Source: JAWVZU01 sp033722075 (GTDB lineage: Bacteria; Pseudomonadota; Gammaproteobacteria; Xanthomonadales; SZUA-38). From it: a stretch of DNA of 8,911 nucleotides. The stretch spans positions 1 through 8,911 of the forward strand of contig JAWVZU010000166.1 in the NCBI GenBank assembly GCA_033722075.1, given 5' to 3'. Below, piece by piece: positions 6,054 through 8,911 of this stretch. Under the pieces are notes generated by a model. That model was not told the DNA's origin. It was given only the letters and a program-made list of their open reading frames with translations, and did no database searches. How positions within the stretch are numbered: the stretch's first letter is position 1; each line of letters starts with the position of its first letter. A program made the position numbers and the translations under genes.

Positions 6054-7250
6054 TCAGAGGCGCTCGAAAACCGCCGCCGCGCCCATCCCTGTGCCGATGC
6101 ACATGGTAACCATGCCGTAGCGGCCACCGGTACGGCGCAGTCCGTGCATCAGTGTCGCCGTGCGGATCGCGCCGGTCGCGCCCAGCGGGTGGCCGAGGGC
6201 AATGGCGCCGCCGAGGGGGTTCACCCGTTCCGGGTCCAGTTCGAGTTCGCGGATCACCGCCAGTGACTGGGCGGCAAAGGCCTCGTTCAGTTCGATCCAG
6301 TCCAGGTCCGATTGCTGAATCCCGGCCTGGGCGAGGGCTTTCGGAATGGCCTCGATGGGACCGATGCCCATGATCTCGGGGGCGACTCCGGCGACTGCAT
6401 AGCTGACGATGCGGCCGATCGGTTCCAGGTCGAAGCGTTTGAGCGCGGCCTCCGAGGCGAGGAGGACCGCGCCCGCGCCGTCGCTCATCTGCGAGCTGTT
6501 GCCGGCCGTGACGCTGCCGCCGGCGCGGAAGACCGGGCGCAGCTTGGCCAGGACTTCCTCGCTGGTGTCCGCACGCGGCCCTTCGTCCCGGCTGACCAGT
6601 TGATCCGTCGACGAGATCTGTCGGGCCGCCAGGTCGGCCTGCTTGTGCTGGACGCGATAGGAACTGATCTCGGCGTCGAAGTGGCCGGCCTCGGTGGCGG
6701 CCAGTGCCCGGCGATGGCTTTCCAGCGCAAAGCGGTCCTGATCCTCGCGCCCGACCTGCCAGCGCTCGGCGACCTTCTCCGCGGTGATGCCCATGCCGTA
6801 GGCGATCGCGACGTGGTCGTCCTCGAAGATCGCCGGATTCATGGCCGCCTTGTTGCCCATCATCGGCACCATGCTCATGGACTCGGTTCCCGCGCCGATG
6901 GCCAGGTCCGCCTGGCCGAGCCGGATCTGCGCCGCGGCCAGTTCAACGGCCTGGACGCCGGATGAGCAGAAACGGTTGATGGTCATTGCCGGAACCTGCT
7001 CCGGGAAGCCCGCCAGCAGGGTGGCGATACGGGCTACGTTCATCCCCTGTTCGCCCTCCGGCATCGCGCAGCCGACCACCACGTCGCCGATCACCCCGGG
7101 ATCGATACCCGGCGCCTGCTTCAGGGTCTCGCTAAGGCAATGGGCCAGCAGGTCGTCCGGCCGGGTGGTTCGAAATACCCCTCGCGGCGCCTTGCCCACC
7201 GGCGTGCGGATGGCCGAAACGATATACGCGTCCTGTACTTGCTTACTCAT
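6054..7250 (-). CDS. Acetyl-CoA C-acyltransferase (FadA-like thiolase)
   Basis: This 398-aa protein is a full-length thiolase, which cleaves 3-ketoacyl-CoA with free CoA to give acetyl-CoA and a shortened acyl-CoA; some relatives run the reverse condensation. All catalytic landmarks are present: the acyl-accepting Cys95 in NRFCSSG, NEAF (322-325), His354 in GHPLG and Cys384 in CIGTGMG. It begins VQDAYIVSAIRTPVGK, typical of the family. The ATG at 7250 follows a purine-rich GGAAAGGAAGAGAAG, whose AGGA lies about 9 nt upstream, so the start is well supported. The upstream gene on the same strand encodes the hydratase/dehydrogenase acting just before it in beta-oxidation, which favours a fatty-acid degradation role over polyhydroxyalkanoate synthesis. 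The 166-bp gap between the two contains several stem-loops that may set their relative expression. Confidence 0.96.
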   Translation of the reverse strand: MSKQVQDAYIVSAIRTPVGKAPRGVFRTTRPDDLLAHCLSETLKQAPGIDPGVIGDVVVGCAMPEGEQGMNVARIATLLAGFPEQVPAMTINRFCSSGVQAVELAAAQIRLGQADLAIGAGTESMSMVPMMGNKAAMNPAIFEDDHVAIAYGMGITAEKVAERWQVGREDQDRFALESHRRALAATEAGHFDAEISSYRVQHKQADLAARQISSTDQLVSRDEGPRADTSEEVLAKLRPVFRAGGSVTAGNSSQMSDGAGAVLLASEAALKRFDLEPIGRIVSYAVAGVAPEIMGIGPIEAIPKALAQAGIQQSDLDWIELNEAFAAQSLAVIRELELDPERVNPLGGAIALGHPLGATGAIRTATLMHGLRRTGGRYGMVTMCIGTGMGAAAVFERL

Positions 7251-7309
7251 GACTTCTCTTCCTTTCCATGTCCCTTTGCCTCAACTCCATCACCGCCTCC
7301 GCGCACGCC

Positions 7310-7412
7310 GCCGGCTATGGACGGCCGGCCGCAACCACCGGTTGCGGAGGCGATCGGAAATCGCACTTTTCGATCGCAGTGTCCGGGAAGCGACAGGAGT
7401 CCTTTCCCGGAC
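7310..7412. repeat. Cluster of inverted repeats (stem-loops) between the beta-oxidation genes
   Basis: Four inverted repeats lie side by side in the 166-bp gap. They are GCCGGC (7310-7315) with GCCGGC (7324-7329); CCGCAACC (7329-7336) with GGTTGCGG (7340-7347), loop ACC; GCGATCG (7350-7356) with CGATCGC (7371-7377), which pairs further inward through AAA/TTT after one wobble or mismatch; and GTCCGGGAA (7381-7389) with TTCCCGGAC (7404-7412). All arms are perfect. The last begins 4 nt after the hydratase/dehydrogenase stop codon. No T-run follows on the minus strand, so these may be mRNA-stabilising or attenuating hairpins, or a degenerate terminator array. Confidence 0.65.
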
Positions 7413-7416
7413 TTCT

Positions 7417-8911
7417 TCAATTCCGCAGCGGCTTGCCGGTCTTCAGCATGTGCTGGATCCGCTCCTGGGTCTTCTCGGTCTGCATCAGCGCCAGGAAGTG
7501 ATCGCGCTCGAGATCGAGCAGCCACTGGCGATCGACCTCCCCGGCTTCGATCTCGCCGCCGCAAAGCACCGTGGCAATACGACTCCCGATCTCGTAGTCA
7601 TGCTCGGAGATGAATCGGCCTTCCAGCATGTTGACCAGGGCCGCCTTGAAATTGGCGATGCCCATCGCCCCGGCGACCTTGACCGGCGTCGGCAAGGGTG
7701 GTCGGTAGGCGGTTTCGGCCAGGGCCATCGCCTGGGTGCGTGCGACGTGCAGAAGTTCGTGCGCGTGCATGACGACGACATCCTCGGGATGCAGCAGCCC
7801 CCAGCGTTTGGCCTCGATGGCCGACGCGGAAACCTGGCCCATGGCGGCCCGTTCGAAATAGGGCCGAAGGTGCGTGAACAGATCGCCCGGGCCTGCTTCT
7901 TCGGCGGCCCGGATGGCGAGTTCCGCCAATCCGCCCCCGGCCGGAAGCAGCCCGACGCCGACTTCCACCAGCCCGATATAGCTCTCCAGCGCGGCGACGG
8001 TGCGGTCGCAGTGCAGCAGGATCTCGCAACCGCCTCCCAGTGCCATGCCGCGTACGGCGGCGACGGTCGGCACATGGGAATGGCGCAGGCGCACGTTCGC
8101 GGCCTGGAAAGTCTCGATGACCGCCTGGACCGCGTCGGGACCTGCACGCTCCAGTTCGGCCCTGGCCGCGGAAAGGTCGGCGCCGACCGAGAACGGCTCG
8201 CGAGGCTGCCAGATGACGAGACCGCGGAAACCGTCCTCGGCGATGTCCAGGGCCTGTTCCATGCCGGCGACGACCGCGGGAGAAACGGTATGCATCTTCG
8301 ACTTGAAGCTGAGCACGGCGATGCCGTCATCCTGGTGCCAGATCCGCACCGCATCGTCCTCGTGGAGCGTGTGTCCCGGGTCGGCCTTCTCGCCCAGCAG
8401 CAGCTCGGGAAACGGCTGCCGTTCGTAGACCGGCAAACTCGAGCGCGGAATGAACGCGCCCTCGGCGGGACCGTAGGAGCCTTCCGGTCCATGGGGCCCG
8501 TCGCTGAGCTGATCCACCCAGCCGGGCAGGGGGGCATCGGCCATCGTCTCTCCGGCTTCGATCTCTTCCCGCAGCCAGATCGCGATCTGTTTCCAACCGG
8601 CCGCCTGCCAGGTCTCGAAGGGACCTTGCTGGTAGCCGTAGCCCCAGCGCATTGCGAGATCCACGTCGCGCGCGGATTCGGCAATGTCCTCGAGATGAAC
8701 CGCGCAATAGTGGAACAGGTCGCGGAAGCAGCACCAGAGGAAACGAGCCTGCGGGCTGGCGTGTTCGCGCAGTGCGGCAAATCGGGCTGCCGGATCGCGC
8801 ATCTTGAGAATTTCCACCACCTCGGGGTCGGGCTTGGTCCCCGACGGACCGTACTCGCCGGTCGCCGGATCGAGAACCTCGATGGTCTTTCCCTGCTTGC
8901 GATAGATGCCG
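7417..8911 (-). CDS. 3-hydroxyacyl-CoA dehydrogenase/enoyl-CoA hydratase (FadN-type), C-terminal part
   Basis: The reading frame is open to the right window edge, where it reads GIYRKQGKTIEVLDPATGEYGP; 497 residues are visible. The GTG at 8820 is internal, not the start. The first ~180 visible residues belong to the C-terminal 3-hydroxyacyl-CoA dehydrogenase region (AMRWGYGYQQGPFETWQAAG). A crotonase domain follows with oxyanion-hole segments FSVGADLSA and VRGMALGGGCE, and both Glu residues used for water addition: one in GGGCE (codon 8025-8023) and one in GLVEVGVGLLPAGGG (codon 7965-7963). This order, dehydrogenase then hydratase, is the Bacillus FadN arrangement and the reverse of E. coli FadB. 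It would hydrate enoyl-CoA and oxidise hydroxyacyl-CoA, feeding the thiolase encoded next. The NAD-binding domain lies outside the window. Confidence 0.95.
   Translation of the reverse strand, partial: GIYRKQGKTIEVLDPATGEYGPSGTKPDPEVVEILKMRDPAARFAALREHASPQARFLWCCFRDLFHYCAVHLEDIAESARDVDLAMRWGYGYQQGPFETWQAAGWKQIAIWLREEIEAGETMADAPLPGWVDQLSDGPHGPEGSYGPAEGAFIPRSSLPVYERQPFPELLLGEKADPGHTLHEDDAVRIWHQDDGIAVLSFKSKMHTVSPAVVAGMEQALDIAEDGFRGLVIWQPREPFSVGADLSAARAELERAGPDAVQAVIETFQAANVRLRHSHVPTVAAVRGMALGGGCEILLHCDRTVAALESYIGLVEVGVGLLPAGGGLAELAIRAAEEAGPGDLFTHLRPYFERAAMGQVSASAIEAKRWGLLHPEDVVVMHAHELLHVARTQAMALAETAYRPPLPTPVKVAGAMGIANFKAALVNMLEGRFISEHDYEIGSRIATVLCGGEIEAGEVDRQWLLDLERDHFLALMQTEKTQERIQHMLKTGKPLRN

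Noticed and set aside
5245..6102. Longer 285-residue version of the cytochrome gene
   Set aside because: The extra 80 N-terminal residues run through the intergenic promoter region and into the thiolase gene, have no domain character, and would bury the clear signal peptide that starts at 5862.
7485..8780. 431-codon minus-strand frame overlapping the hydratase/dehydrogenase gene
   Set aside because: It is Arg/Ser/Pro-rich and has no recognisable motif, while the other frame carries the crotonase catalytic residues.
1..8911. CRISPR array, tRNA, insertion sequence or defence system
   Set aside because: I saw no regularly spaced direct repeats, cloverleaf sequence, transposase motif or known defence domain; all large open frames are explained by housekeeping or signalling families.

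Overview
The window looks like ordinary chromosome from a GC-rich, respiring proteobacterium, most likely a gammaproteobacterium. The evidence is an MtfA peptidase, a CBU_0592-type membrane protein, a periplasmic di-haem c4-type cytochrome, a multidomain c-di-GMP enzyme and FadN/FadA-type beta-oxidation genes. The genus cannot be fixed from sequence alone. No tRNA, rRNA, CRISPR array, insertion sequence or prophage gene is visible, and coding density is high; the longest gene-free stretch is 191 bp (5863-6053).

Layout. (1) Positions 1-2036, minus strand: a tightly packed operon read right to left. It holds the zinc peptidase gene mtfA, a small three-helix CBU_0592-family membrane protein, a DUF2608/HAD-fold phosphatase lipoprotein, and the first 50 codons of a probable exported endonuclease/exonuclease/phosphatase (EEP) family protein. 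All three junctions are 4-nt ATGA overlaps, so the genes are probably co-translated. (2) Positions 2056-5189, plus strand: a two-gene unit diverging from mtfA across only 19 bp. The first gene encodes an unassigned 187-aa protein that resembles the N-terminal, non-ATPase region of Ycf46-type AAA proteins. It overlaps, again by ATGA, an 857-aa cytosolic enzyme with degenerate receiver, PAS-like, GAF-like, GGDEF and EAL regions. (3) Positions 5245-5862, minus strand: a di-haem c4-type cytochrome with a consensus TATAAT -10 box. (4) Positions 6054-8911, minus strand: beta-oxidation genes. A FadN-type hydroxyacyl-CoA dehydrogenase/enoyl-CoA hydratase, truncated by the window edge, is followed by a thiolase. 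The 166 bp between them is full of perfect inverted repeats.

How they work together. The hydratase/dehydrogenase and the thiolase catalyse consecutive steps of fatty-acid beta-oxidation. The cytochrome may carry respiratory electrons in the periplasm. The c-di-GMP enzyme probably joins several sensory inputs to making or degrading c-di-GMP, and its coupled 187-aa partner is the most obvious unknown. The mtfA operon combines a cytosolic peptidase, a membrane protein and two predicted exported hydrolases, which suggests an envelope or phosphate-ester role that is not established. No dramatic new system stands out. The best leads are the Ycf46-like/c-di-GMP pair, the overlap-linked mtfA operon and the hairpin cluster between the beta-oxidation genes.
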